A stretch of 64,000 bases of DNA from DASYLJ01 sp964404165 (lineage in GTDB: Bacteria; Desulfobacterota; Binatia; DP-6), in assembly GCA_964404165.1 (NCBI GenBank), contig CAYOIZ010000004.1:62001-126000 (forward strand), written 5' to 3'. Both the position numbers and the translations under genes were made by a program. Positions within the stretch are counted from its first letter, which is position 1; each line of letters starts with the position of its first letter. Below are positions 1-8,084 of the stretch, piece by piece. The notes under the pieces were generated by a model that saw only the letters and a program-made list of their open reading frames with translations, was not told the DNA's origin and did not search any database.

Positions 1-1
1 C

Positions 2-682
2 TCGCTCGAGTTCCCGGGCCGCGTCTTCCTGGTGAACTACGTCGACCTGGCCGAGGAGCTCGTGCAGTGGAGCGACCGGTTGAAGGACGCGGACAACGTG
101 GTCCGCACCGACGACGAAGCGCGCACGCCGTGGTGGTGCCGCGTCGATCAGTTCCGGATGATGTCGTGGGCGTTGGCCCGGTGGTCGCACGGCGAAGTCG
201 AGACGCCGGACGTGCGCAAGCTCCGGCAGGAGACCATCACCGAGAAGGGCCGCGAGACCATCGAGGTGTGCCGGATGTTCTGGCTGCACCTCCAGCGTGT
301 GGCGCTGGTCACCGATCAGGCGAAAGGCCGCGAGCGAGAGCGCAAGTTCCGTCGCCGCGTCGAGAAGATCGGCATCGATCCCCACTTCGCCTACGCGAAC
401 ATGCTGATGTGCGTGGCCTGGGTGCGGCAGTTCGGCTGGGATCGCATCTCGTTCGGGGCGGAGGAGCCGATGGACAAGCGCGTCCGCTCGGGGTCCGAGG
501 ACGAGCAGCTGCACGAAGCGCTCGGTGAGCACCTGAAAGGCGGCGCGCCGGTCAACCTGACGTGTGGGGACTGCGTCCACCTGAAGGGCCGCAAGTGCGA
601 GCAGTTCGGCTTCAACGTCCCGGCGACGATGCGCGCGTGCGAGAACATCGCGCCGATTCCGGGCGAGGAGCCGTATCCGTGA
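2..682 (+). CDS. Probable C-terminal part of terminase large subunit (5'-truncated)
   Basis: The reading frame is open to the left edge, so the gene starts outside the window; 226 codons are visible. The stretch DPHFAYANMLMCVAW, about two thirds of the way along, resembles the end of the nuclease domain of large terminases, where a D-H-F-A-x-A element carries a metal-binding Asp. Upstream, FPGRVFLVNYVD and the 'DQFRMMSWALARW' helix fit the same domain. The last 50 residues add a Cys-bearing tail (CGDCVHLKGRKC) that could bind zinc. Position just upstream of portal and head genes is where a terminase is expected. The ATPase domain lies outside the window, so this stays an inference; the alternative is an uncharacterised phage protein. 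Confidence 0.45.
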   Translation, partial: SLEFPGRVFLVNYVDLAEELVQWSDRLKDADNVVRTDDEARTPWWCRVDQFRMMSWALARWSHGEVETPDVRKLRQETITEKGRETIEVCRMFWLHLQRVALVTDQAKGRERERKFRRRVEKIGIDPHFAYANMLMCVAWVRQFGWDRISFGAEEPMDKRVRSGSEDEQLHEALGEHLKGGAPVNLTCGDCVHLKGRKCEQFGFNVPATMRACENIAPIPGEEPYP

Positions 683-706
683 TGGTCGATGAAGAGGAGG
701 CGTAGG

Positions 707-1354
707 ATGGGACAGCGTTGTGGTGTCTGTGCGTCGCCGATCGAGGCAGGGTGGCGGTACTGCGGCTCGTGCGGGCGCGAGCTGTCGCCGCGGGAGCTCT
801 TCCACGTCTACAGCGATGAGCCCGCTCCAGTGAAGGAGCGTCCGCGTCGTCCGTTGGTGCTCGAGCTCCTGGTGCTCGTCGCCGTCGTGGCGATCATCTG
901 GCTGACTTTCCGGCCGGCGACGAGTGCGGGGGAGACGGGCGACCCGGGCTGGTGCACGTACCCGAAGCTGTGCATGGGCGGCACCTGGAAAGTCGGCGGG
1001 AAGGTCTTGGCGGCGGAGGATGGTGGGCTGGTGGAGTCGGTGGTGTCACAGACGTTGGTCGCGACGGGCTTCCAACCTGACGTCTACTGGTGCGACGAGA
1101 AGCGCACGTGCACGCGGATCACTGTCGGCGGGCCCGGTGACGCGACGCCGATCGATTGCCGACCAACGATCCGGGCGGCGCTCGAGGCGGCGCAGCGGTA
1201 CGTGCACGACCCGGACGAACCGCCGTCGGGAACGATGACGACGGAGTACCGGCCGCCGTGCATGGCGACCTGTCAGCTCGAGCGGAAGCGCCAGGCGATC
1301 GCTGACGAGCAGGAGGCGGTGCGGCTCATCGCCGCGGCGCTGGGGTGCCTATGA
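707..1354 (+). CDS. Zinc-ribbon, single-pass membrane protein of unknown function
   Basis: I do not recognise the family. The 215-residue protein opens with a compact zinc ribbon (CGVCASPIEAGWRYCGSC), then a short linker and one hydrophobic segment (about residues 50-65, LVLELLVLVAVVAIIWL), followed by a Cys-containing domain likely outside the cytoplasm. The ATG at 707 is preferred over the one at 689, because a clear GAGGAGG (694-700) lies 6 nt before 707 and would be inside the gene with the earlier start. The zinc ribbon would face the cytoplasm if the N-terminus is inside. It is followed by an ATGA-overlapping run of small genes, suggesting one transcript. Confidence 0.7.
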   Translation: MGQRCGVCASPIEAGWRYCGSCGRELSPRELFHVYSDEPAPVKERPRRPLVLELLVLVAVVAIIWLTFRPATSAGETGDPGWCTYPKLCMGGTWKVGGKVLAAEDGGLVESVVSQTLVATGFQPDVYWCDEKRTCTRITVGGPGDATPIDCRPTIRAALEAAQRYVHDPDEPPSGTMTTEYRPPCMATCQLERKRQAIADEQEAVRLIAAALGCL

Positions 1355-1551
1355 CTGGAGTCTGGCCGGTGATCGACTACACCGGCTTCTCGATCGTCCG
1401 TCCGTGGGCGGAACCCGTCTGGGAGGTCATCCAACGACGGCAGCGTTACGTGCGACGGTACATCCAGCCGTACCGCGGCGTCGGCGCTCTCCCGTTTGGA
1501 TATCGCTGGGTGCGGCGCGACGGCGCATCGACGGAGGGCGAGACGCCATGA
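1351..1551 (+). CDS. Small basic hypothetical protein
   Basis: This is a 66-residue protein rich in Arg, Tyr and Trp, with no recognisable domain. The start is set at the ATG overlapping the preceding stop as ATGA, the pattern shared by the next three genes; a GTG two codons upstream is possible. It is probably translationally coupled to its neighbours. Function unknown. Confidence 0.55.
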   Translation: MTGVWPVIDYTGFSIVRPWAEPVWEVIQRRQRYVRRYIQPYRGVGALPFGYRWVRRDGASTEGETP

Positions 1552-1727
1552 CGCCCCGCGAGCTCGCCGACACCGTAGAGCGCTGGATCGTCGACAACAG
1601 CGGCGCCGACGAGGCCCGCTGCACGATCATCATCAAGAACGGCAACGTCGAACTCGAGCACTTCGAGCGCAAGGAGGTCGACCTCGAGCTGCCGCCGCCG
1701 ATCCCGCTGCCGGGGGGCACGGTCTGA
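1548..1727 (+). CDS. Small acidic hypothetical protein
   Basis: A 59-residue acidic protein starting at the ATGA overlap with the upstream stop. The sequence reads as an amphipathic helix (ELADTVERWIVDN), a beta-like stretch (CTIIIKNGNVELEHF) and a Pro-rich end (PPPIPLPGG). This could be a small DNA- or protein-binding accessory factor, but nothing identifies it. Coupled by TGATG to the next gene. Confidence 0.55.
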   Translation: MTPRELADTVERWIVDNSGADEARCTIIIKNGNVELEHFERKEVDLELPPPIPLPGGTV

Positions 1728-1930
1728 TGCTGGCGTGGCTCTTCGAGCTCTGCGGCGACGTAGTCATGGTGCGCTTGTTCCCGGTCGGATTCGACATCTG
1801 GTTCCGCTGTGCCTGCGTCTACGCGGTGCCGGTCGATCGAGAGCCGATTTGCGTGGCCCATGGTGGGTGCACCGAGCACGCGTATCTCCGCCGGCCGATC
1901 ACGCTGCAGGCGGCGTTCGAGCGGAACTGA
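1727..1930 (+). CDS. Small Cys-containing hydrophobic hypothetical protein
   Basis: A 67-residue protein starting inside a TGATG junction. It has a hydrophobic first half (MLAWLFELCGDVVMVRLF) and five cysteines, three of them in the pattern C-x-C plus distal Cys, then HGGCTEHA. It might be a small zinc-binding or membrane-associated protein. No homologue is recognised. Confidence in coding status comes from the conserved overlap pattern of the whole run. Confidence 0.5.
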   Translation: MLAWLFELCGDVVMVRLFPVGFDIWFRCACVYAVPVDREPICVAHGGCTEHAYLRRPITLQAAFERN

Positions 1931-2133
1931 TGGCGTCGACCTCGACGACGATCGTCCTCGGCGCGCGCACCGTGACCGTCACAGGCCGGGCCGCGGCGCT
2001 GCTCGAGCTGCTCGCCGAGCACCAGGAGGAGATCAACCGCGCGCCGGCCGGGTCGGTCGAGCTCCACTTCGGGAGCCCGGGTGGGCAGGTGACGGCACGG
2101 TTGGTGACGACGTTGCGTCGGGCGCTAGCCTAA
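1930..2133 (+). CDS. Small hypothetical protein, predicted alpha/beta
   Basis: A 67-residue protein, start ATG overlapping the upstream TGA. The N-terminal half is beta-like with the heptad TIVLGARTVTV, followed by an amphipathic helix (AAALLELLAEHQEEINRA) and another beta segment (GSVELHF). Function unknown. It is the last gene of the overlapping run; after it the sequence changes to a lower-GC insert. Confidence 0.5.
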   Translation: MASTSTTIVLGARTVTVTGRAAALLELLAEHQEEINRAPAGSVELHFGSPGGQVTARLVTTLRRALA

Positions 2134-2432
2134 TCAAGGAGAACGGATAGGCGGCGACCTAATCCTCCAGACGTCGATGAAGCGGGGGGACAGCTGGGTC
2201 TGCACAAGACCACTACACGTGCGTCCGCATCCACAAGACGCTCCTGTGTGCCCCAGCGATGGAGGCGGGTTGTTGCAACGCGGCTGTGGACGGTGCGGAA
2301 TTGCGGAGTTACTAGATCAGGGCCAAATAGGCAGGCACGCAGCCTAGCTCGTTACGGTTGCTGCGCATCCCCTGAATGCGCGAAAGTCATTCTGCGGGTG
2401 GCACCATGAGTCAGCCCGCGGGAGGACTGCAC
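2134..2432. other. Non-coding junction between terminase-side genes and lower-GC insert
   Basis: About 300 bases without a supported gene. A 56-codon frame at 2177-2346 exists but has no ribosome site and unconvincing composition. A perfect 8-bp palindrome GTTGCAAC is present near 2272. The base composition falls from here into the next two genes, so the left boundary of the inserted cassette probably lies in this stretch. No convincing promoter consensus was seen, although one is needed if the cassette is expressed independently. Confidence 0.4.
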
Positions 2433-4181
2433 ATGGCGTTGCTGGAGCTGTTCAAGGAACAGGTTGAGAACGAGTCGCGAGCCATCGCGGACGCCGCGGG
2501 GAGAGTGAAGCGCGGCGATCTGCTCATCTGGTGGTACTTCCACAAGCTCGTGGGACTGAGCCTCGATGAAATCGACGACCTATACTGCGATGGATCCAAC
2601 GATTTTGGGATTGACGCCGTATACATCGACGACACGAACATCGTTCACTTCTACAGTTTCAAGAACCCCAACGGCATGGAGAAGGCTTTCCCTGGTGGGG
2701 ACATCGATAAGCTCATCACCGGGCTGGGTCTGCTCATTCAGAGCAAGCTGACTGCCGCCCACGCGAATCCCTCGCTTTTGGAGAAGGCCGAAGAAATACG
2801 GCAAGCTGTTCGGAAGGCCTACCGGATTCATCTCGTCACATCCGGGCAGGGCGTAGCCGGTGATGCCGACGTGAAGCTGGGGACGTTCGTCGAGCAACTG
2901 AAGCCCCCGTCCGATGAGTTCTGCCGGTGGGAGATCGAGGATCTCCCGACCCTCCATACACAATTCTATACCAAAACGAGGCCAACGGTTGAGGAGGAGT
3001 GGGCATTCGAGTTCACGCAGCTTCCCTACGCCATCCGATCCGGAAGCCATGAATCGTACATGTTCGCCACCAGGGGCGATTTACTGGCGGGGATGTTCGG
3101 GAAGTTCGGGGAAGCGCTCTTGCAGCAGAACATTCGCGTCAGCCAGGGAGACAGGGCGACCAACGCACGCATTCGCGGGACGGCGGTCAGCCACGATGCC
3201 GAGAACTTCCTGCACTACAACAATGGGATCGTGTTCTTGGCAGAAGAGGCCCGTTGCGATGCGTTCGCGCACAAGCTGTGGCTCAACCGGTTTCAAGTGG
3301 TGAACGGCGGGCAGACAATTCGCCAGCTTCATGCGGCGGCCCAAGAAGGAACGTTGAGGGGCGAGGTGATAGTGCCCGTGCGAGTTATCACCACTGCGCA
3401 CGACAAGGAGTTCGCGAACAACGTAACGGTGAACCTGAACAACCAGAACCCGATGGAAGCCAGCTTCCTGCGGTCGAACGACGTGCAAGTCGTGCAGCTG
3501 GCGTCAGCACTGCGAACGCTCGGCTGGTATCTCGAACGGCGCGAAGACGAGGTGCGTCTCCTGAACGACGCCGATCGTGGAGTTCTTGAGGCAACGTTCG
3601 GCAGTCCGCTCAAAGAACATACGATCGGGCTGAAGACGGGGATGCAGGCCTACGCTGCAACGTACATGGCCGACCCTGAGCTGGCGAAGCGGTATACCAA
3701 GCAGATTTTCGTCGGCAAGGAGGACGATGGCCGTTTTGAAGAGGTGTTCTCGGCCTATCTGACCGCGGAAAAAGTGGTGCTCGCGCACCGCATTTGGTCT
3801 GCGGTCGGCAGGTACGTGAATGAGTTTAGGCGGCTGAAGGGGCGGAAGGAGCGCGGCGCGAAAGACTGGCGAGACCAATACATTGCTCTACTCGGGAAGT
3901 ATCTCGTCGACATCCACGGAGCCATTGTCGACGAAGTCATTCCGCCCGGCACATTCTTCCTGAGCGCGGTCGTATTTGAAGATTGGGTGCGCTTGAAGGA
4001 CCGCCCGGCCGAGGAGTTGGCGAGGATTCTCGAATCTGGCGACTTCGATATTCTCAATCACGAAATCGGGGTGATCATCGCGGCCCGCGCAAGCCTCAAG
4101 GGCAGCGAAAGCAGGACGTGGCCGACACTGCTTAAAAGCCTGACCCTCTTCACGGAAGTGAAGAAGCTACTGACCAGGTGA
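2433..4181 (+). CDS. AIPR-family (abortive infection phage resistance) protein
   Basis: The 582-residue protein matches the AIPR family by eye. Near the N-terminus is a PD-(D/E)xK-like nuclease signature: GID around residue 61 followed by a strand ending FYSFK with Lys77. The central region holds AIPR-type blocks NNGIVFL (about 262), VVNGGQTI (about 290) and NLNNQNPM (about 333), followed by a helical C-terminal part. Proteins of this family occur in abortive-infection systems and are thought to act as nucleases. ATG 2433 is preferred because GGGAGG sits 7 nt upstream; earlier in-frame ATGs at 2376 and 2406 lack this. GC is visibly lower than in flanking phage genes, which suggests transfer. 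The next gene, a HEPN-type protein, follows after 82 bases. Confidence 0.75.
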   Translation: MALLELFKEQVENESRAIADAAGRVKRGDLLIWWYFHKLVGLSLDEIDDLYCDGSNDFGIDAVYIDDTNIVHFYSFKNPNGMEKAFPGGDIDKLITGLGLLIQSKLTAAHANPSLLEKAEEIRQAVRKAYRIHLVTSGQGVAGDADVKLGTFVEQLKPPSDEFCRWEIEDLPTLHTQFYTKTRPTVEEEWAFEFTQLPYAIRSGSHESYMFATRGDLLAGMFGKFGEALLQQNIRVSQGDRATNARIRGTAVSHDAENFLHYNNGIVFLAEEARCDAFAHKLWLNRFQVVNGGQTIRQLHAAAQEGTLRGEVIVPVRVITTAHDKEFANNVTVNLNNQNPMEASFLRSNDVQVVQLASALRTLGWYLERREDEVRLLNDADRGVLEATFGSPLKEHTIGLKTGMQAYAATYMADPELAKRYTKQIFVGKEDDGRFEEVFSAYLTAEKVVLAHRIWSAVGRYVNEFRRLKGRKERGAKDWRDQYIALLGKYLVDIHGAIVDEVIPPGTFFLSAVVFEDWVRLKDRPAEELARILESGDFDILNHEIGVIIAARASLKGSESRTWPTLLKSLTLFTEVKKLLTR

Positions 4182-4263
4182 GGGCGCTGCGGCTACTTCT
4201 TCGCCATCGCGGCTTGGCGGCCTCGAGTGCTCAACGAAGCGAGGCGCTGGGGAGAACTGTGAC

Positions 4264-4941
4264 GTGGCATACATCCCGCTTTTCTGGTTCGTCGCGCTCG
4301 AGCAGTATGACGGCCTCGAACGCTATGTCCGGTCGTCGGAGAGCGCGACGGCTCGCTGGCGCGTGCGAAGCCGTCGACGCCTGCAGCTGAGGAAGTCGAA
4401 AGACCCTGACCGGCAGGAATACCGGGAGTATCTCTACGACGCTGTTCACAACGAGGTCGTGCCGCGATGGTCCGGGTATTCACATCTGCTCGCCCTGTGG
4501 GCGCTGAATCAGGCGAACATCACGCTACTGTGCCAGGTCGTGTCGGAGCGGATTCCGCCGTACAGGAAGCCGGAGAACGTTGGCCGCGACTTTCCGACTA
4601 GTGGCCTGGAGTACTTGTGCTCTGTGGTAGATCCCCCGCCAAGTCCCTCGCGCCACGTTCAGCAGGCACTCGAGGCGGCAAGAATCGTCCGCAATTGCGT
4701 GGCCCATGCTGGTGGCGTCGTCCGTGATCTAGACCAGAAGAAGCGGGAGCCCACACGCCAGGCTGCGCGTCGACTGGGGTTTCGCGTGTCGGGCGGCAAG
4801 AAAGGGCGCAAACCCGACGGTGAGATCGTGATCCCGCGAGGGACTATCCAGCCGTTGGTCAGGATGAGCTACCGGTGGTTCGACGACCTCTACAACCCGC
4901 TACATGATCGACTTATGCTCGGCTCGAAGCGGCATGTATGA
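4264..4941 (+). CDS. HEPN-motif protein, probable RNase effector or partner of AIPR
   Basis: A 225-residue protein beginning with GTG after a GGGGA/GGAGA-type ribosome site about 9 nt upstream. Residues 143-148 read R-N-C-V-A-H, a perfect Rx4H motif with the Asn after Arg that many HEPN ribonucleases carry, placed on a long helix as in that fold. The rest is helical and basic, with a Lys/Arg-rich loop (GKKGRKPDG) near 180. It shares lower GC and orientation with the AIPR gene 82 bases upstream, so the two are probably one cassette. Many HEPN proteins are RNA-cleaving toxins in defence systems. Assignment rests on one short motif plus context; a non-nuclease helical protein remains possible. 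Confidence 0.5.
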   Translation: MAYIPLFWFVALEQYDGLERYVRSSESATARWRVRSRRRLQLRKSKDPDRQEYREYLYDAVHNEVVPRWSGYSHLLALWALNQANITLLCQVVSERIPPYRKPENVGRDFPTSGLEYLCSVVDPPPSPSRHVQQALEAARIVRNCVAHAGGVVRDLDQKKREPTRQAARRLGFRVSGGKKGRKPDGEIVIPRGTIQPLVRMSYRWFDDLYNPLHDRLMLGSKRHV

Positions 4942-4960
4942 AGCGTCCCAACCCCGAACG

Positions 4961-4988
4961 TTGCGCACGGCCCGCGTGACGATCTAAC
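4961..4988 (+). promoter_or_regulatory. Putative phage promoter before portal leader
   Basis: TTGCGC (4961-4966), 16 bases, then TCTAAC (4983-4988). The -35 region sits in GAACGTTGC, a 9-mer that recurs exactly at 44489 in front of the other hairpin leader. A transcript from here would include the 5027-5063 hairpin. Inferred only from spacing and recurrence. Confidence 0.35.
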
Positions 4989-5026
4989 CTCCGCGCCGCA
5001 AGAGCACAGCGCCTATCCCTAAACGG

Positions 5027-5067
5027 ACGGCGCGGCATCCCCAGCCCCGGGGTGCCGCGCCGTTTTT
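5027..5067 (+). terminator. Rho-independent terminator or leader hairpin upstream of portal
   Basis: The arms 5027-5042 and 5049-5063 pair over about 15 bp, with one bulged T at 5038 and a 6-nt loop, followed by TTTTT (5063-5067). It would end transcripts from the AIPR-HEPN cassette. It lies only 42 bases before the portal start and downstream of a promoter-like element, so it may instead be an attenuator or RNA-stabilising leader. A closely related hairpin is at 25354-25389. Confidence 0.7.
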
Positions 5068-5108
5068 GCGTTTCTGGGGCCAGAGGCGAGGCGGGGAGCG
5101 GAGGCGGG

Positions 5109-6947
5109 GTGAGCTACTGGGAGACGCTGCTGACGACGCAGGGCCGGCCGGATCTGCCGGACGGAGAGCGTCGTGACGTCAACCAGCTGATCCTCGGCAC
5201 CTTCCTCAAGTCGATCACGGCGCGCGATCTCGCGCCGGCGGACGGCGTGAAGGCGTGGGTGGATCACGTCAACCGGCAGGACAACGAGATCGCGAAGGCC
5301 GTCGTCCTCAACCCGACGACGTACCGGATGGCGCATCCGTACCCGGACCGGCGCGAGGGTCACAAGTCGATCCTCACCGTCAACGACCTGGTGGTGATGG
5401 GCCCGGCTGGCGGCCAGGGCTGGGCGGAGAAGCCGGCGCTCCACAGCGGCTTCGAGTTCCTCCGCTACTTCGTCGAGAACGTCGACCTGCTGCAGGCGAT
5501 CATCATCACGCGACAGCGGCAGGTGGCGGCCTTCTGCCGGCTCTACAACGAGCACGACGGCAACCCGCTCGGCTACCGGTACTACCGGCTCGACGGCGAG
5601 AAGCTCACCAAGGACGACCAGAAGGAACTCCTCTGGCTCGACCAGGTGCTGCAGAACAGCGGCACCGAGTTCGATCCCCGGTTGCGCCGCTGGAAGTACC
5701 ACCGGCGCACGTTCTCCGAGTTCGTCCAGGCGTTCGTCTACGACACGCTTTCCGCCGACGCGTGCCCGATCGAGACCGAGCTCACGCGCGGGGGAGAGCT
5801 CGCCGGCTGGTACGGGCTCCCGTACGACACGGTGCGCCTGGCCTTCGAGCAGGGGTACCAGGGCAACGACGCGATCGTCGCGGTCCAGGTCGCGCCCGAG
5901 GAGCTCGCCGCCGTCATCGGCTACGAGGCCGACGAGATCGTCTTCGAGGTGCGCAACCCGCGCACGAGCCTCGTCTCCGGCGGCTACGGGCAGTCGGAGA
6001 ACGAGTGCCTGGTCCGCGCGATCACCTCGTACCTCAACACCTGCACCTACAACGCCGCGGCGCTCGACCGGAACAGCATCCCGCGCGGCTTCCTGACGCT
6101 CTTCGGCGACTACAATCAGACCGAGCTCGACGCGTTCAAGGCGAATTGGAACGCACTGATGCGCGGTGCGGCCAAGCGCTTCGGCCTGCCGGTGCTCACG
6201 TCGAAGCGGAAAGGCGAGGGCGGCGCGCAGTACACGCCCGTCGATACCGCCAACGCCGAGATGTTCATGGTGAAGTGGTTGACCTTCATCGGGTCCATGG
6301 CCACGGCGCTGCATGGCATGACGCCCGACGAGATCAACCTCGACTCGTTCACGGCGAAGGCCTCGACGCTGTCGGGCGACGACACCAGCGAGAAGCTCAA
6401 GTCGAGCCACGACCGCGGCCTGATCCCGCTCATGGGATTCGTCGAGGCGACCACCAACGGCCTGCTCCGCCGGGTGACCAAGAAGTACGGCCTCACGTGG
6501 ATGGGCCTCTATCCCGAGGACGAGGCGCGGAAGCACGAGCGCCAGAAGCTCGCCCTCACCATCAACGAGGTCCGCGCGATCGACGCCGGTGAGCCGCACC
6601 CGAACCCGCAGATCGGCGAGGCGCCGGCCAACCCCGCGCTGATGGCCCTCTACATGGCGGTCAACCAGATCGCCCCGGTGGGTGCGCAGGGTCAGGACGA
6701 CGGCGCGGGCGATGGCGACGACCAGGACGACGACGGCGGCGCGGACTTCGACAACGCGCTGCCCGACAGCGAGGCGCCGCCGCGGTACGCGCGCCCGGGC
6801 CAGGCGACCCGCGCGAGCTCGCCGAAGCCGGCGCAGCGTTCGTCGCCGGCGGCGCGGCCGGCGTTCGCGAAGGGTGGGCCGGAAGCGCCGCGGCTGATCG
6901 TCGAGATTCGCGAGCTCCCCGACGAGGACGTGCATGACCACCTTTGA
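5109..6947 (+). CDS. Phage portal protein
   Basis: The 612-residue protein has the layout of HK97/SPP1-type portals: an alpha/beta core with 'YLNTCTYNAAALDRNSIPRG', a long region resembling the clip and stem, and helical C-terminal half ending in a low-complexity acidic and Pro/Ala-rich tail (about residues 515-590). Portals form the dodecameric ring at one capsid vertex through which DNA enters and leaves and to which the neck binds. GTG at 5109 is chosen because GGAGG lies 4 nt before it; the open frame extends upstream to an ATG inside the hairpin, which is unlikely to be used. The order terminase, portal, head morphogenesis protein supports the call. Confidence 0.8.
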   Translation: MSYWETLLTTQGRPDLPDGERRDVNQLILGTFLKSITARDLAPADGVKAWVDHVNRQDNEIAKAVVLNPTTYRMAHPYPDRREGHKSILTVNDLVVMGPAGGQGWAEKPALHSGFEFLRYFVENVDLLQAIIITRQRQVAAFCRLYNEHDGNPLGYRYYRLDGEKLTKDDQKELLWLDQVLQNSGTEFDPRLRRWKYHRRTFSEFVQAFVYDTLSADACPIETELTRGGELAGWYGLPYDTVRLAFEQGYQGNDAIVAVQVAPEELAAVIGYEADEIVFEVRNPRTSLVSGGYGQSENECLVRAITSYLNTCTYNAAALDRNSIPRGFLTLFGDYNQTELDAFKANWNALMRGAAKRFGLPVLTSKRKGEGGAQYTPVDTANAEMFMVKWLTFIGSMATALHGMTPDEINLDSFTAKASTLSGDDTSEKLKSSHDRGLIPLMGFVEATTNGLLRRVTKKYGLTWMGLYPEDEARKHERQKLALTINEVRAIDAGEPHPNPQIGEAPANPALMALYMAVNQIAPVGAQGQDDGAGDGDDQDDDGGADFDNALPDSEAPPRYARPGQATRASSPKPAQRSSPAARPAFAKGGPEAPRLIVEIRELPDEDVHDHL

Positions 6948-7323
6948 CGTCCTCGAGGCGACGTCGCGCACCTACGAGGCGACGCTGCAGGACCCGCAGG
7001 GCGCGCCGATCCCGCTGGCGCAGCTCACCGCGCTGACGCTCACGCTCTTCGTGAGCGAGGCGTGTGGTCCGTCGCCGACGATCGTCAACAGCCGCAACGT
7101 CCAAAACGTCCGCAACGCGAACAACGTCACCGTGGACGCGGACAGCGGTCTGCTGCGGTGGGAGGTGCAGCCAGCGGACACGGCGATGCTCGTCACGAGT
7201 CGCGGGTACGAGACGCACGTCGCGCGCTTCTCGTGGACCTTCGACGACGGCCTCGGTGGGCCACCGCGGCAGGGGCATCACCAGGTCGCGCTGCGCGTCG
7301 AGAACCTGAGGCTGGTGCCGTAG
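6934..7323 (+). CDS. Beta-rich hypothetical virion-associated protein
   Basis: A 129-residue protein whose ATG overlaps the last 14 bases of the portal gene. It reads as alternating strands, with an asparagine-rich stretch (NSRNVQNVRNANN) at about residues 52-64 followed by 'GLLRW', similar to Ig-like or baseplate-upper-protein domains that phages use for structural decoration. The role is inferred only from fold-like appearance and position directly after the portal. It could be a head or fibre accessory. Confidence 0.6.
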   Translation: MTTFDVLEATSRTYEATLQDPQGAPIPLAQLTALTLTLFVSEACGPSPTIVNSRNVQNVRNANNVTVDADSGLLRWEVQPADTAMLVTSRGYETHVARFSWTFDDGLGGPPRQGHHQVALRVENLRLVP

Positions 7324-8084
7324 TGGCCGACGCCGTCACGCACCGGAAGAACATCGGCCCCACCGCGCCGGGGGCCGAGGGCATCGGCGTCATGCGCGTC
7401 TGGGACGACGCCATGGGCAAGGAGGTGCGGATCGATCGGGTCGGCACGCTCGGCCACCCGGCGGTCTATCTGCCGCTCTGCGCCCTCGGCGGCGTGAGCG
7501 GCGGATCGCCGGTGTGGCTGCCGTTTGTCGGGAGCGGGGTCGCGCAAGGGGGCAGTCTCGGCGACCTCATCCTGCCCGCCGACATGCCAGACGTGCCGAT
7601 CGACGGTCTGATCGTCACCCTCATCAAGGGGCCGGGCGCGGGGCAGTGGCGCCGCGTCATCGACTACGATCACGCCGAGCGGCGTCTCGTGCCGAATCGC
7701 GAGTGGGCGATCGCCCCCGAGAGCACCACGCACGTCCGGCTGCTCATCCCCACCTGGCTCCGCGCCGAGCTCATGCTGCGCGGCGAGTACAGCCCGGGCG
7801 CGACCGGTCTCGCCGCCGTTCGGAGCATCGCGTTCAGCTATCCCGGTAGGCCGAATGCGCAGGGCGAGACGGGCCTCGGTGCACCGCTCGCGCCGTCGAA
7901 GCCGAATCCCGACGGCGTGGCCGTCTCCATGGCCAACCTCGGATTGGTCGTCGAGCCCGCGAGCAATGCCGGATGGCACGCCGCGGCCGCGCGTACGGTG
8001 CCGACGCGTGGGGGCATCGGCATGGCGTTCCTCGTGCAGCCGCCGACGAGCGGCGGCTTCTACCCGGAAGCATGCGCGGTCTAG
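7323..8084 (+). CDS. Hypothetical structural protein after portal
   Basis: A 253-residue protein; the GTG start shares its first base with the preceding TAG stop. It is Gly/Pro-rich and predicted beta. The segment DGLIVTLIKGPGAGQWRRVIDYD (given here only for its opening) suggests a beta-sandwich. The end, FLVQPPTSGGFYPEACAV, overlaps the start of the next gene by 13 bases. No family recognised; expected to be a virion component because of its place between the portal and fibre-like genes. The quoted segment lies near residues 95-117. Confidence 0.6.
   Translation: MADAVTHRKNIGPTAPGAEGIGVMRVWDDAMGKEVRIDRVGTLGHPAVYLPLCALGGVSGGSPVWLPFVGSGVAQGGSLGDLILPADMPDVPIDGLIVTLIKGPGAGQWRRVIDYDHAERRLVPNREWAIAPESTTHVRLLIPTWLRAELMLRGEYSPGATGLAAVRSIAFSYPGRPNAQGETGLGAPLAPSKPNPDGVAVSMANLGLVVEPASNAGWHAAAARTVPTRGGIGMAFLVQPPTSGGFYPEACAV

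Noticed and set aside
2177..2346. A 56-codon frame with three Cys pairs
   Set aside because: No ribosome site and unconvincing composition in the junction to the lower-GC insert.
5019..6971. A 650-codon minus-strand frame over the portal
   Set aside because: Antisense of the portal protein; Arg/Val repetitive composition.
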